64,000 nt of DNA from Leptospira inadai serovar Lyme str. 10 (GCF_000243675.2 NZ_AHMM02000025.1:682001-746000), one strand, 5' to 3'; counted from the first letter of the stretch, positions 26,050-35,243 are shown. The notes: generated from the letters alone by a model not told the origin. Translations and numbers: made by a program.

Positions 26050-26632
26050 TTTCCTTTTTCAACCATTCACGGAGTATTTCCTTCCCTCGAAAAATATAAC
26101 TCTTTAACGTATTCATTTTCAAGTTCAAATTTTCTGAAATGTCTTTATAGGACATATTCTCGAAGTAATGCAACGATATGGGTTTACGGTACAATTCAGG
26201 GAGTTTGTCGACGAGTGACCTGATTTTTTCCTTTGTCTCCTTTTCCAGCAGGTGCGATTCCTGTGCTGAGGACTTTTCGGAACTCAGTTCGGCCGAAACC
26301 TCTTCGAAAAGCGGCGCGTCTACTTCGGGGTGATCCTTACGGTATCGACGTATAATTTCGTTGCGTGCGATGGAAAAAATCCATGTGGAGAATTTGGCAC
26401 GACCTTTGAAAGTGGATAACCCTTCGAACGTCTTAAGAAAGACGTCCTGGGTAAAATCTTCGGCTTCGGATTCGTTTCGGAATGCTTTACGAGCTTGGGA
26501 ATAAACGAGGGATTCGTAGCGTAAAACGAGCTCTTCGAACGAGTCGTAATTGCCGGCCAAGACTTTCTGTATGCACGCCCAGTCCGCCGGATCGCAAAGA
26601 ATAGGCTCCTCTTGCTTCATGAAAGAGTTCAC
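26030..26632 (-). CDS. ECF-family RNA polymerase sigma factor
   Basis: This 200-residue protein has region 2 with EAEDFTQDVFLKTFEGLSTF and FSTWIFSIARNEIIRRYRK, and region 4 with LPELYRKPISLHYFENMSYK and the helix DISENLNLKMNTLKSYIFRG. It is of the RpoE-like ECF type. GTG 26632 has AAGG three bases upstream, ATG 26620 is an equal candidate start. It is followed by two overlapping membrane-protein genes that probably regulate it. The linker between regions 2 and 4 is rich in Glu and Ser (SAELSSEKSSAQES). Confidence 0.9.
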   Translation of the reverse strand: MNSFMKQEEPILCDPADWACIQKVLAGNYDSFEELVLRYESLVYSQARKAFRNESEAEDFTQDVFLKTFEGLSTFKGRAKFSTWIFSIARNEIIRRYRKDHPEVDAPLFEEVSAELSSEKSSAQESHLLEKETKEKIRSLVDKLPELYRKPISLHYFENMSYKDISENLNLKMNTLKSYIFRGKEILREWLKKENETGKD

Positions 26633-26669
26633 TCACCTTACGCGGAAAGGCGGGATTGACCCGAAGTTT

Positions 26670-27065
26670 TCAAACTTTCGGCGACCATTTATAATAGCAT
26701 AGTAATCCAAGGCCGGTCCCGAGCGGAACGAGGCCGCCGAGCATAGCGAGAGATTTTCCTAGTACGAGTATAAATGAAATCGATAAGGCAATTCCGACGA
26801 AGGTTAAAACTAGCCCTAGGAAAAAGGAATACAGTCGAAGATCGAAAGGCTCTTTCTTATAAAGCCCGGCTTTAATGATCGCCATTCTTTGGCGATACCA
26901 CCAAAAGAATAAAAAGAAAAGTAGGACGCAACCGAAGATAATCCCGACGATCGGGATCGAGTACAGTACGATTTTATATTCCCCGCCGGATTGATGGCCG
27001 CTTTGTAAGGTGAGGAGAATTTGCTCCAGGCTTCTAAAAAGCGTTTCCTTTTCTTCCGGTGTCAT
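26670..27065 (-). CDS. DUF6249-like three-segment membrane protein
   Basis: A 131-residue protein with three membrane segments (IVLYSIPIVGIIFGCVLLFF, then FFLGLVLTFVGIALSISFIL, and LGGLVPLGTGLGLLCYY) and the short cytoplasmic motif RQRMAIIKAGLY between the first and second. The RxxMAIIxAG motif is typical of small DUF6249-type proteins found near sigma/anti-sigma genes in many bacteria. It lies 37 bases ahead of the sigma gene and overlaps the gene before it by four bases. The role is unknown. Confidence 0.65.
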   Translation of the reverse strand: MTPEEKETLFRSLEQILLTLQSGHQSGGEYKIVLYSIPIVGIIFGCVLLFFLFFWWYRQRMAIIKAGLYKKEPFDLRLYSFFLGLVLTFVGIALSISFILVLGKSLAMLGGLVPLGTGLGLLCYYKWSPKV

Positions 27066-27241
27066 CTGCTAAGAACTGGTTCCTGGCGAAGATTGGAAAT
27101 TTCTTCCTTACGAAAGAATGGAATCTTTTTTTCGATTCCGGGACGGTCGGCGAGAGAAGCGTACCAATCTTCTTCCTTCCAACTTTCTTTTAGGTAGCTG
27201 GCGCGAATGGACGGATCGAATAAATACTTAAATTTGCTCAT
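27062..27241 (-). CDS. Small soluble protein of unknown function
   Basis: The 59-residue protein starts MSKFKYLFDPSIRASYLKES and is rich in Trp, Lys and Glu. ATG 27241 is chosen because AGGAGA lies seven bases upstream; the longer frame to 27259 would start inside that ribosome site. It heads the second ECF operon and overlaps the DUF6249-like gene by four bases (ATGA type). No family is recognised. Confidence 0.6.
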   Translation of the reverse strand: MSKFKYLFDPSIRASYLKESWKEEDWYASLADRPGIEKKIPFFRKEEISNLRQEPVLSR

Positions 27242-27348
27242 TGAGGTTCTCCTAATCATAGAATAGTATGACTGATTTTTATATTCTTTCGCTTTTAGAG
27301 AATCTTACGAATTCCCCGGTTTTAGTTATGTCGTATTAAATATCGACC

Positions 27349-27369
27349 TATTTAGGCTGGGTCTAAATA
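27349..27369. repeat. 7-bp inverted repeat upstream of the second ECF operon
   Basis: TATTTAG (27349-27355) and CTAAATA (27363-27369) flank a 7-base spacer. It lies about 110 bases ahead of the minus operon that begins at 27241, so it could be an operator, or simply a hairpin in AT-rich DNA. The rest of 27260-27477 holds no gene I can support. Confidence 0.25.
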
Positions 27370-27477
27370 CCAAAAACGATCTTCGAACTACATTTTTTAC
27401 AGACGAATTGCTTAGAAGAAAAAATGGTCTTTATTGAAAAAAAAGAAATCGAGCGATTCGACCCCTAGTATCAAATA

Positions 27478-28119
27478 TCAACCTTTTTGGGGATCTAGAA
27501 ACGGAGCCGCCGACAAGTTCGGTTTACGTAGGATGGGTTCCCGCTCGAAGTCGGCGTGTTCCCTGAGAAAATCCACAAGAATCCGAGCGGTTGCACCCCA
27601 AAGAAGTCCTTCCTTCAAATCAAAATAGTAGACTTCCACTACGGGTCCTGCGGGATTCCTTTTTATTTTAATACTATAAAACGGTGCTTGGTAGAGTCTA
27701 TTCAACTCCAATCGAATGATTTGTTCCACTTCTTCCGGATTATAAGAGAACTTAAAATTTCCTTTATAGAGAGAAAGGAAGGGGGTGATATGATATCCTG
27801 TGTTCGTGAACATTCCCTTGTAATTTCCGATTACTTCCAGCTGATCCGCAGGAACTCCCATCTCCTCCCGCCATTCGCGGAGCGCAGTTTCTAATAAGTT
27901 TTTATCTTCCGGGTCCTTCACCCCGCCCGGGAACGCAATTTGACCCGGATGGGCGATTAAATTAGGGTTTCTTTTTTGCAATAAAAATCCGTCTCCTTCC
28001 GAAGTTTGAAAGATCGGCATAATTACGGAAGAGGCCGCTATATCATCCGGAAGATTTTCTTCCCCCATCGGATTGAGAGTCAGGCGTCGTTTTAGTTCTT
28101 CTAGATCGAGTTTAATCAA
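27478..28119 (-). CDS. Nudix hydrolase of the CoA-pyrophosphatase (NudL) type
   Basis: The 213-residue protein has the Nudix helix REWREEMGV behind GGVKDPEDKNLLETAL, and ahead of it the NudL-type signature LIAHPGQIAFPGG. NudL and its relatives cleave coenzyme A and its derivatives into 3',5'-ADP and phosphopantetheine. It overlaps the RNase D gene by eight bases. The nearby acyl-CoA genes make CoA turnover plausible, but this family is widespread. Confidence 0.87.
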   Translation of the reverse strand: MIKLDLEELKRRLTLNPMGEENLPDDIAASSVIMPIFQTSEGDGFLLQKRNPNLIAHPGQIAFPGGVKDPEDKNLLETALREWREEMGVPADQLEVIGNYKGMFTNTGYHITPFLSLYKGNFKFSYNPEEVEQIIRLELNRLYQAPFYSIKIKRNPAGPVVEVYYFDLKEGLLWGATARILVDFLREHADFEREPILRKPNLSAAPFLDPQKG

Positions 28120-29281
28120 ATTTCTTTTTAATCGGCACTAAATTGGTCAATGTCGTTTCGTACGGTTTTGATTGAAGCGCATTTATTATGGAAGGTCCGT
28201 AATTTTGAACTTTCCACTCCGAAAAAATTCCTAATTCACGAAGTTCTTCAATTCCCTTGGGGTTTTTCTTCGCGATTTCCGCGATATTCTTATTAGACGG
28301 CATCAAATTGTGGCCCATCCTTCGAATCGACATTATGGTTTCTCTCCATTGTCTCAGTCGCTTAAACCGATCGGCATCTTCGCCGGCGAGATCCTCCGTT
28401 GCTCTCTTAAATAGGTCGTTTTTTTGAATCGGCGGTCCGCTGGGCGTATTGTAGATTTGAAGTAAATGATCCGCGTCTTTCTTTCCCACGAGTTCGATCA
28501 ATTTATTCAAATCTCGGCGGAATTTTACCAATTCCAGCACCTTATCGTTATTCCAGACACGGAAAGGCGCCTTGTTGGCGCGTTTTGCTTTTTCGTCTCT
28601 AAAAACCATCGTATCGTATAGAGCACGACGTTCGTCCGAGCTTAGATCCAAAACATTAGGAAATTTTTCGAGCGTAATGGAAAAACCTTCGAAGGGTTCA
28701 GGCTCTTCTTCCGCGAGTTTCTGAAATTCGGATAACGCTTCCTCTAACAATTTCCGTTTTGCGAGTTCTTCCCGCATTTTTTCCCAAATCGATTCCAGGT
28801 AAACCGTGTCTAGGGCGGCGTACTGAAGTTGGCTTTTATCCAGCGGACGTTTTTCCCAGTTGGATTTTTGCTCTTTCTTGGATAATTTTACTTTGTGATA
28901 ATGTTCCACTAAATACAGCAAAGAGTTCTGTTCTAGGTCTAATAAACGAGAGCTGAACATCGTATCAGCGATGTTTACGAATTTGAACGAGAAATCCCGT
29001 TTAAGTGCCTTGATATCGTCGGATGCAGAGTGGAATATCTTTAAAATTGCAGGATTTTCGAATAAGGGTCCTAACCCGGATACGTCGGCAAGACGGATAG
29101 GATCGAAGATATAATTCTTCCCTTTAGATGAAATTTGAATTAAACAAACTTTTGAATAGTAAGTATAATAGCCCGAGGATTCCGTATCTATCGAAATACA
29201 ATCCGACTGGGCTAGAGTGATTAAAGCCAATTGAAGACTTCGGATATTATCGACTACGATATAATCGGATTGTATTTGCAT
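28112..29281 (-). CDS. rnd: Ribonuclease D
   Basis: RNase D trims 3' ends of tRNA precursors and other small RNAs. The DEDD exonuclease domain is in residues 1-185: ISIDTESSGYY (Exo I), IFHSASDDIKAL (Exo II) and LQYAALDTVYLESIW (Exo III, DEDDy type). An HRDC domain follows at about 215-300 (RALYDTMVFRDEKAKRANKA). Full length of 389 residues agrees with the family. Its end overlaps the start of the Nudix gene; it diverges from purF. Confidence 0.92.
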   Translation of the reverse strand: MQIQSDYIVVDNIRSLQLALITLAQSDCISIDTESSGYYTYYSKVCLIQISSKGKNYIFDPIRLADVSGLGPLFENPAILKIFHSASDDIKALKRDFSFKFVNIADTMFSSRLLDLEQNSLLYLVEHYHKVKLSKKEQKSNWEKRPLDKSQLQYAALDTVYLESIWEKMREELAKRKLLEEALSEFQKLAEEEPEPFEGFSITLEKFPNVLDLSSDERRALYDTMVFRDEKAKRANKAPFRVWNNDKVLELVKFRRDLNKLIELVGKKDADHLLQIYNTPSGPPIQKNDLFKRATEDLAGEDADRFKRLRQWRETIMSIRRMGHNLMPSNKNIAEIAKKNPKGIEELRELGIFSEWKVQNYGPSIINALQSKPYETTLTNLVPIKKKFD

Positions 29282-29321
29282 CTAAACCGCGACCTGGGAG
29301 ACTAGCGTCGGAAGGGGGACC

Positions 29322-30788
29322 ATGAGCTCGATTCCCAATAAGTCCAATCTACGGACCCTAGTCCGGGAAGACAAACCAAAAGAAGAATGCGCTATTTTCG
29401 GGATTTTTAATTCCCCTGAAGCTGCAAACTTCACTTACCTCGGTCTTTATTCTATGCAGCATAGAGGCCAAGAATCCAGCGGAATCGTTTCCTCGGACGG
29501 AGAACATCTATACCGTTATGCAGGAATGGGTTTAGTCGCGAATATTTTTACCGAAGGTAAAATCCGAGAACTTGTGGGTTATTCCGCGATCGGTCATAAT
29601 CGCTATTCCACTACCGGCGCTAGTTTTCTTAGAAATGCGCAACCGCTTCGAGTCGAATCGCATCTCGGGCCTATCTCTCTCGCTCATAACGGAAATCTAG
29701 TCAATTCCTGGGAAGTCAGATCTCAACTTGAAAAAGACGGATCGATTTTTCAGACGACTATCGATTCGGAAGTCATCGTTCATTTGATGGCAAGATCCGG
29801 CGAAACCGATCTTCTATCGGCTCTCTCCTCTGCGCTCAAGAAAGTTCGCGGAGCTTATTCTTTAGTCGTGCTTACTAAGACTCAACTTATCGCAGTGAGG
29901 GATCCGAACGGTTTCAGGCCTTTGGTTATGGGAAGACGCGATGACGGATCGTATGTTTTTGCATCTGAAACTTGTGCATTCGATATCACCGATACCACTT
30001 ATGAAAGAGACGTTGAACCCGGAGAGATGATCGTCGTGGATAGAACCGGAGCTCGTTCATTCTATCCTTTCCCGCAGGCAAAGCCGGCCTTATGCATTTT
30101 CGAATACATCTACTTCGCTCGTCCCGATTCCAATATTTTCGGGGAGTCGGTTTACAAAGTTCGGAAAGCGTTAGGGAATCAACTCGCTCAAGAGCTTCCG
30201 GTTGAAGCCGATGTCGTAATTCCGGTTCCGGACTCTGCCAATATCGCCGCGCTGGGATATGCCGAAGCCTCCGGTATTCCTTTCCAATCCGGCCTAATTC
30301 GATCCCATTACGTAGGCAGAACCTTCATCGAACCGGACCAGAAAATTCGAGATTTTGGCGCCAAGATCAAGTACAATGTGGTTAAGAACGTAGTGGATGG
30401 AAAACGGGTCGTGATCGTGGATGATTCCATCATGAGAGGCACGACCAGCCGTAAGATCATCAAAATGCTACGCAATGCGGGAGCCACCGAAATACATTTG
30501 AGAGTTTCCGCTCCCCCGACGATCTCTCCCTGTTATTATGGGATCGATATCCCGACACATAAGGAATTAATCGCAGCGACGCACACGATCGAGGAAATCC
30601 GAAAGTATTTAAGAGTCGATTCTATCGCGTATCTTTCGGTCGAATCGATGCATAAGGCGGTTCGAGATCATAAAGGCGGCGGATTTTGTAATGCCTGTTT
30701 TACGGCAGAATACCCTGTCGATTTTCAAAGCGATATGGGAAACCAGAAAAGTCTTTTTAGAGAATACGAAGTGGAAGAAAGAGTTTAA
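29322..30788 (+). CDS. purF: Amidophosphoribosyltransferase (glutamine PRPP amidotransferase)
   Basis: PurF makes 5-phosphoribosylamine, the first step of purine synthesis. The nucleophilic Cys23 in EECAIFGIF follows a 22-residue propeptide that must be removed. The Ntn domain shows GMGLVANIF, IGHNRYSTTG and LAHNGNLVN, and the PRPP loop is VVIVDDSIMRGTTS. Four cysteines in the expected places (PALCIFEY, SPCYYG and FCNACF) make this the 4Fe-4S, Bacillus-like type rather than the E. coli type. A strong GGAAGGGGG ribosome site precedes the ATG. It ends with a four-base overlap with a convergent gene. Confidence 0.97.
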   Translation: MSSIPNKSNLRTLVREDKPKEECAIFGIFNSPEAANFTYLGLYSMQHRGQESSGIVSSDGEHLYRYAGMGLVANIFTEGKIRELVGYSAIGHNRYSTTGASFLRNAQPLRVESHLGPISLAHNGNLVNSWEVRSQLEKDGSIFQTTIDSEVIVHLMARSGETDLLSALSSALKKVRGAYSLVVLTKTQLIAVRDPNGFRPLVMGRRDDGSYVFASETCAFDITDTTYERDVEPGEMIVVDRTGARSFYPFPQAKPALCIFEYIYFARPDSNIFGESVYKVRKALGNQLAQELPVEADVVIPVPDSANIAALGYAEASGIPFQSGLIRSHYVGRTFIEPDQKIRDFGAKIKYNVVKNVVDGKRVVIVDDSIMRGTTSRKIIKMLRNAGATEIHLRVSAPPTISPCYYGIDIPTHKELIAATHTIEEIRKYLRVDSIAYLSVESMHKAVRDHKGGGFCNACFTAEYPVDFQSDMGNQKSLFREYEVEERV

Positions 30789-31765
30789 CGACGGGAAAAG
30801 CCTCGCCGAAAATCACCCTCCCGTTTAATATACGAACTCAAAAGATCCTTTTCGGAAAAACTGAGATGCCCGTTTTCCTGAAGCATGGAAAGAATTTCTA
30901 GAGCTGCGTCCTGATCCAAGGAATGCAGGTAATCTAAAACCGCCTGATGGGCGTTTTTATTTTCTTTATCCTGGAGAAGTCTAAGAACGGAGTCACCCGC
31001 GTTTACCAGCACCTTCTTTCGATCAACCAAGGCCTCCATCGTCGATAATACCAGAGAAATCTCCGGATCGTCCGCAAATATTTTCAATAGAAGCGGATAG
31101 ATATCGGGAACTTGAATCGGAAATTCGTAGATTCCTTCTTCTAAACCTGCGAAAAGCCGCTTTTCTTCCAAATCGGTTAATCCAGTCTTTTCCTTTAAAG
31201 TCAGCAAAAAGTCGGCGGGTAATAAATGAAGAAATTGAGCGGCAAATTGGGAATCGTTTTTCTCTCGAACGCAATAAACGATAAAGTCGGATACGCGATC
31301 GACGGGTAAGCTTTTCCAATACTGTACCATTTTGGAATCTAGGAAGTTTACGATGGCCTTAGCGGCTCTTCTTTCCGTCCGTAGGTCCAAAAATAATTTA
31401 AATTCCTCCTTTACGATTCTATAAAGTAACACATTGCTCATTTCAAAAACGGTGGCCTGCACCTGCTCGGGAGAGGAAATCATTAAAAAATATCCTACTA
31501 GCTCGAATCCGATTTCCGATTCCGAAGAGAATCTTTCCAGTATTTCGGACGGGGATTGATGGAAGGCGGAGGCTCCCACGGTCAGTGAATTTTTTCCTTC
31601 CAAAAACTGTTCGAGCTTTTCATGAGCTAAGCATCCCGCTTCGGAATGATGAACGGCGGAGATATTCTTTCGAAGATTTGTTCGACAATTAACCGGGCAG
31701 GGTTTCGATATGAGAATTCCGACTTCGCACGAACGTTCCGTTGTTTCTGTAGTTCTCATGATCAC
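30785..31765 (-). CDS. Helical protein of unknown function with an N-terminal Cys/His cluster
   Basis: A 326-residue protein that I do not recognise. Residues 1-50 carry cysteines and histidines (KPCPVNCRTN, HHSEAGCLAHEKLEQF) that could bind metal; residues 60-326 are nearly all helical with HEAT-like repeats (for example LLKIFADDPEISLVLSTMEA, LLQDKENKNAHQAVLDYLHS). Neither signal peptide nor membrane segment is visible. It ends four bases into purF on the other strand. A second ATG at 31759 would be an equal start. Confidence 0.7.
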   Translation of the reverse strand: MIMRTTETTERSCEVGILISKPCPVNCRTNLRKNISAVHHSEAGCLAHEKLEQFLEGKNSLTVGASAFHQSPSEILERFSSESEIGFELVGYFLMISSPEQVQATVFEMSNVLLYRIVKEEFKLFLDLRTERRAAKAIVNFLDSKMVQYWKSLPVDRVSDFIVYCVREKNDSQFAAQFLHLLPADFLLTLKEKTGLTDLEEKRLFAGLEEGIYEFPIQVPDIYPLLLKIFADDPEISLVLSTMEALVDRKKVLVNAGDSVLRLLQDKENKNAHQAVLDYLHSLDQDAALEILSMLQENGHLSFSEKDLLSSYIKREGDFRRGFSRR

Positions 31766-31849
31766 TATAATCTAAACTATCCGACGAATTTCGATTTCAA
31801 TATTTATGTTATTAAAAATACGATATTCATCGATTTGAAAACATCTTTC

Positions 31850-32320
31850 TTACGGTATTAAATCTCCGCAATCCCTCATTTCGGGGGCATACGGATTTCG
31901 AATCTTTTTACCGGAAGCGACCCAAGTCTTTTTAACCATCGGACAATAAAAGCGGTTTCTTCCGTAATCAAGACCTCTTGCCTTCATGGTAGTCGCAAGG
32001 ATTTCGCTAAAACTAGAGTAGGCGAGGAAAGAACCTTCTAGATCCGAGGTCTTAGGATCCGTTAAAGCTTTTTTCATTTCGATTGCGGATTCTGCAAGAC
32101 CACCGTTCGCGCTAATCAAAGCGTCCAAGGCTTTTTCCAATTCCTTGACGTTAGGGGCTTGATTTTCCGATTTTAGAAGGCCGTCAACGACCGCTTCGTT
32201 CCTCTCGATGAGCGCTTCGAACAAAGGCTTTTCCGTCTCTAGGATCGGTTTTACTTCCTTCTTACCGCAGGTAACGGTTAGAGTAATCAGACAAAATACC
32301 GGAGCAAAACTGAATTTCAT
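31850..32320 (-). CDS. Lipoprotein of unknown function
   Basis: ATG 32320 with GAGG six bases upstream opens a 156-residue protein with a lipoprotein signal, MKFSFAPVFCLITLTVTCGK, where the Cys at residue 18 would be lipidated. The mature part is a helical bundle (LFEALIERNEAVVDGLLKSE, VKELEKALDALISANGG) and keeps two more Cys near the C-terminus (RFYCPMVK and MRDCGDL). The pattern YCPM(V)KxxW resembles DUF3347-type or copper-binding exported proteins, but I cannot assign it. It is monocistronic. Confidence 0.7.
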   Translation of the reverse strand: MKFSFAPVFCLITLTVTCGKKEVKPILETEKPLFEALIERNEAVVDGLLKSENQAPNVKELEKALDALISANGGLAESAIEMKKALTDPKTSDLEGSFLAYSSFSEILATTMKARGLDYGRNRFYCPMVKKTWVASGKKIRNPYAPEMRDCGDLIP

Positions 32321-32511
32321 AAATGACCTCGGATATAAGCTATGATTCGGTTTTTTGCCCTCGAGTAGAAAAAACAAATCTTTATTCCTCTAATTGGTTG
32401 GAATTCCGAACAAAAAGAGAAGGGAAAAAAAAGATTCTTTCCTTAAGATATATTAGAAAGTAGGGAGAATCGGATGTTCCTAATAAACGGGAATTTTTTC
32501 GATTTTGAAAC

Positions 32512-32832
32512 ATGTATTATAAAAAGCACGTCTTCGTTTGTGACAATTTTCGGGAGGAAGGCGAACGTCCTTCCTGCGGTCGAGCCGGGTCGGCTTTACT
32601 AATCGCTCATATGAAAAAAAGACTAAAAGAATTAGGTTTAAAGGATCGAATTCGAATTCAACGAGCGGGATGTTTGGATCGTTGCGAACTCGGTCCTGTT
32701 CAGGTCAGTTATCCAGAAGGTATTTGGTTCTCAATTAAGACGGAAGCCGATGCCGAAGCATTCATAAAGAATTATATAGTGAGCGAAAATTTGGATTCCA
32801 TCGCCAACCTTCTTTTAACGGAAGAAAATTAA
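32512..32832 (+). CDS. Thioredoxin-like [2Fe-2S] ferredoxin
   Basis: The 106-residue protein has the four-Cys pattern of thioredoxin-like 2Fe-2S ferredoxins: FVCDNFR, RPSCGRAG, then AGCLDRCELGP. These relate to the NuoE fold and to the ferredoxins that often sit alone in bacterial genomes; the partner is unknown. It is followed after 14 bases by a quinone-reductase-like dehydrogenase. It could deliver electrons to the P450 of this window, but nothing links them beyond presence. Confidence 0.85.
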   Translation: MYYKKHVFVCDNFREEGERPSCGRAGSALLIAHMKKRLKELGLKDRIRIQRAGCLDRCELGPVQVSYPEGIWFSIKTEADAEAFIKNYIVSENLDSIANLLLTEEN

Positions 32833-32846
32833 TAAAGGAAAGAAAT

Positions 32847-33875
32847 ATGTCTAAGAAATCGGAAGTACCGAAAACGTACTTGGCCTACGAGCTGCAAGAG
32901 TATACGGATCAACCCGGCAGAGCTAAAATCGTAGAAAAGGAAGTAAAGCCTCTAAAGAAGGGCGATGTTTTGATTAAGATTCACTCCGGCTCCATTAATC
33001 CGTCCGACCTTATGTTCATGCGGGGTCTGTACGGTATTAAAAAGAAACTTCCTGTCGTTCCCGGTTTTGAAGGAAGCGGGATCGTCGTTGCTAGCGGCGG
33101 AGGTTGGAGAGCCGACTCTTTAATCGGAAAAGCGGTCGCATGTACTGCCCCCGGTAAAGGCGACGGAACCTATGCCGAATATATGGTTACCGACGGCTTC
33201 TCCTGCATTCCCTTGAATAAGGATACGACTCTGGAACAAGGCGCTTGTCTGTTCGTGAATCCGATTACCGCACTTGCTCTTACGGAACAAATCGTTCGAG
33301 AAAAAAATAAGGCATTTGTTCAAACCGCCGCGGCATCCGCATTAGGAAGGATGGTTCTTAGGCTTTCCATCAAAAAAGGAATTCCGGGAATACATATCGT
33401 TCGAAGAAAAGAGCAGATGGAACTTTTGAAATCGCTGGGTGCGGAACATATTCTCGATTCTTCTTCATCCAATTTTGAACGGGAACTTAGGGTTCTTTCG
33501 GGGAAATTAGGAGCTACGATCCTGCTGGATGCCGTCGCCGGCGAATTGACCGGAAAGGTATTAGCGGCAATGCCTTACGGGAGTAAATGCGTCGTTTATG
33601 GAGCTCTTTCGGAAGAACCTATTTCGTTTCATGCCGGATTAGGAATATTTCAAGATAAGAAAATTGAAGGATTCTGGCTATCTTCTTGGTTGCCTGCTCA
33701 GAGCCTTTGGAGACTCTGGAAAATTACTTCGGAGGTCCGATCTTTGTTAGGGAAAGAATTCCATACGGATATCGCATCCAGAATTCCCCTAAAGGATGCG
33801 GATAAAGCGATCGAAGAGTATGCTCAAAATATGACGCGAGGAAAGGTACTAATCCAAAACGGATGGAATCCTTAA
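32847..33875 (+). CDS. MDR-family zinc-free oxidoreductase (quinone-reductase-like)
   Basis: A 342-residue medium-chain dehydrogenase/reductase. The GroES-like part has GSINPSDLMFMRGLYG and PVVPGFEGSGIV; the Rossmann part begins at FVQTAAASALGRMV. The zinc-binding residues of alcohol dehydrogenases are missing, so it is of the quinone-reductase/enoyl-reductase kind and would reduce an activated double bond or quinone with NADPH. It lies in a row of plus-strand genes, 14 bases behind the 2Fe-2S ferredoxin, with AAAGGAAAG ahead of the ATG. Confidence 0.87.
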   Translation: MSKKSEVPKTYLAYELQEYTDQPGRAKIVEKEVKPLKKGDVLIKIHSGSINPSDLMFMRGLYGIKKKLPVVPGFEGSGIVVASGGGWRADSLIGKAVACTAPGKGDGTYAEYMVTDGFSCIPLNKDTTLEQGACLFVNPITALALTEQIVREKNKAFVQTAAASALGRMVLRLSIKKGIPGIHIVRRKEQMELLKSLGAEHILDSSSSNFERELRVLSGKLGATILLDAVAGELTGKVLAAMPYGSKCVVYGALSEEPISFHAGLGIFQDKKIEGFWLSSWLPAQSLWRLWKITSEVRSLLGKEFHTDIASRIPLKDADKAIEEYAQNMTRGKVLIQNGWNP

Positions 33876-34441
33876 GAAGAGAGAATCTAGTAAAGTCCAT
33901 CGCTCCGATATCTTTTACGATTGTCGGAGTCGTACTTTGCCTATCGCTGCTCGGGCTTTCTTGTCTCGAGCTTCGACAGAACGTTAAAAAATTAGAATCC
34001 TGTAAATTCCGGGTCGTTGACGTTAAGGCGGAAAAAGTGGAATTCATATCGTTTCCACCGGTTCCGAAGATTTCCTTGTTGGCGACTCTGGAGATAGAAA
34101 ATCCGAACGATTCGGAAGTTACTTTGTATCGTTTCGATTTATCGGTGACCGCTCTCGACCAAAACGGGGAGGAAGTCGAGTTAGCAAGAGTCGGTTCCAA
34201 TGAAGAGACGGTGGTTGCGCCTTTTTCAAAGAAAAATATAGGCCTGAGTATCGAAACTAGGTTTGAAAAAAGAATGAATCAAAACCTACTCTTGATTGCC
34301 GCCGTTCTGGCCCGAGATATTCTTTCCGGAAAAGACCCGAATATGAGAATAAAAGGAACCGTAAAATACAAATCTATTTTTGGGGAAGTGGATTTACCTG
34401 TGGATGAAAAAGTAAAATTACAACCCAAAAACAAGAGTTAG
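33863..34441 (+). CDS. Membrane-anchored LEA type 2 (WHy-domain) protein
   Basis: Residues 16-38 are hydrophobic and end in LLGLSC, a possible lipobox, so the 192-residue protein is anchored to a membrane and faces outward. The mature part is one LEA-14/WHy domain: FRVVDVKAEKVEFISFPPVP, LLATLEIENPNDSEVTLYRF (the NPN motif is typical) and an even number of strands to the end. Such domains are linked to desiccation and stress tolerance. It overlaps the previous gene by 13 bases. Confidence 0.75.
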   Translation: MESLRRENLVKSIAPISFTIVGVVLCLSLLGLSCLELRQNVKKLESCKFRVVDVKAEKVEFISFPPVPKISLLATLEIENPNDSEVTLYRFDLSVTALDQNGEEVELARVGSNEETVVAPFSKKNIGLSIETRFEKRMNQNLLLIAAVLARDILSGKDPNMRIKGTVKYKSIFGEVDLPVDEKVKLQPKNKS

Positions 34442-34446
34442 TCCGC

Positions 34447-34746
34447 TTGAGTCAGAAATCTTTCGCGTTACTCCTACTATATTTAACGATCGCCGCCTGC
34501 GCGAAGCCCGACGACGATTTCTATTCCTTCGAAGAATCAGCTTCAAAATTGCTGTTGGCTTACGGTACGAAAGATAGGCAATGCGGATCGAGTCGCGGGA
34601 TAACGCATCTTGTCCCCGGTCGTTCCAGAAAAAAGGACGTGGACAATTGCATTCTTTCCGTGGCTGCGGAACAATGTAGTTTTTGGATCGAAGCGGGAGA
34701 TCCGGTACCTTTTACTTGTAAGGCGATCGAATATCGTCTTAAATAG
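34447..34746 (+). CDS. Small lipoprotein of unknown function
   Basis: TTG 34447 opens 99 residues starting MSQKSFALLLLYLTIAACAK; the Cys at residue 18 follows a good lipobox (TIAAC). The mature part has four further cysteines (RQCGSSRG, VDNCILSV, EQCSFWI and FTCKAIE), probably two disulfides. It is not recognised. It lies five bases behind the LEA-type gene. Confidence 0.65.
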   Translation: MSQKSFALLLLYLTIAACAKPDDDFYSFEESASKLLLAYGTKDRQCGSSRGITHLVPGRSRKKDVDNCILSVAAEQCSFWIEAGDPVPFTCKAIEYRLK

Positions 34747-34751
34747 ACGTA

Positions 34752-35243
34752 ATGGGCTGGTTTTCTCGCCATTTTGAATTCCTAATTTCGGGAGCAATTG
34801 TTCTCTCCGGAATCTTCTATCTTTATATTTTATTGACTCGAGGGCGAAGGCCCGCGAACAAATCGCTCGTTCAATATAATATCGATCCGGACGGATACAA
34901 AGGTCCGGATTCGGACGCAAAGCCTAAGAAAAAAGAACCGAAAGTAAACGTGCTCGAAGTCTTTGATTATAACGGAATTAAGATAATGCACGAGAACGGT
35001 CTTTATACGGTAAATCACGCCGGCGAGATTCAGGTCTACGGTTCTTGGGCGGAGCTTCCTTCCAGATACCAAGCCATGGTTAAAGAAATGGATAAGTCCG
35101 CTCTTGGCCAGAAAAAGCAGGGAAATTATTATATGGAAGTCCTGAACGGGACGTACTACGTGATTTTTCCCGACGGTAAGAAACATAAGTACGCTAAGTT
35201 CGAGGACATTCCCGAAAAGATTCGTAAAGCTTTAGGATACTGA
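34752..35243 (+). CDS. Single-pass membrane protein of unknown function
   Basis: A 163-residue protein with one membrane segment at residues 9-30 (EFLISGAIVLSGIFYLYILL), a Lys/Pro-rich linker and a soluble domain from about residue 70 that repeats a strand-turn pattern (GIKIMHENGLYTVNHAGEI and YYMEVLNGTYYVIFPDGKK). The soluble part also holds the short motif KFEDIPEKIRKALGY at the end. I do not know the family. It lies 88 bases ahead of the DUF1175 gene, so it may or may not be part of that operon. Confidence 0.65.
   Translation: MGWFSRHFEFLISGAIVLSGIFYLYILLTRGRRPANKSLVQYNIDPDGYKGPDSDAKPKKKEPKVNVLEVFDYNGIKIMHENGLYTVNHAGEIQVYGSWAELPSRYQAMVKEMDKSALGQKKQGNYYMEVLNGTYYVIFPDGKKHKYAKFEDIPEKIRKALGY

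Noticed and set aside
27268..27339. Plus-strand 23-codon frame in the gap before the Nudix gene.
   Set aside because: No ribosome site and no other support.
30785..30788. Four-base overlap between purF and the convergent gene as regulatory antisense.
   Set aside because: Tail-to-tail overlaps of this size occur several times in the window and need no special meaning.
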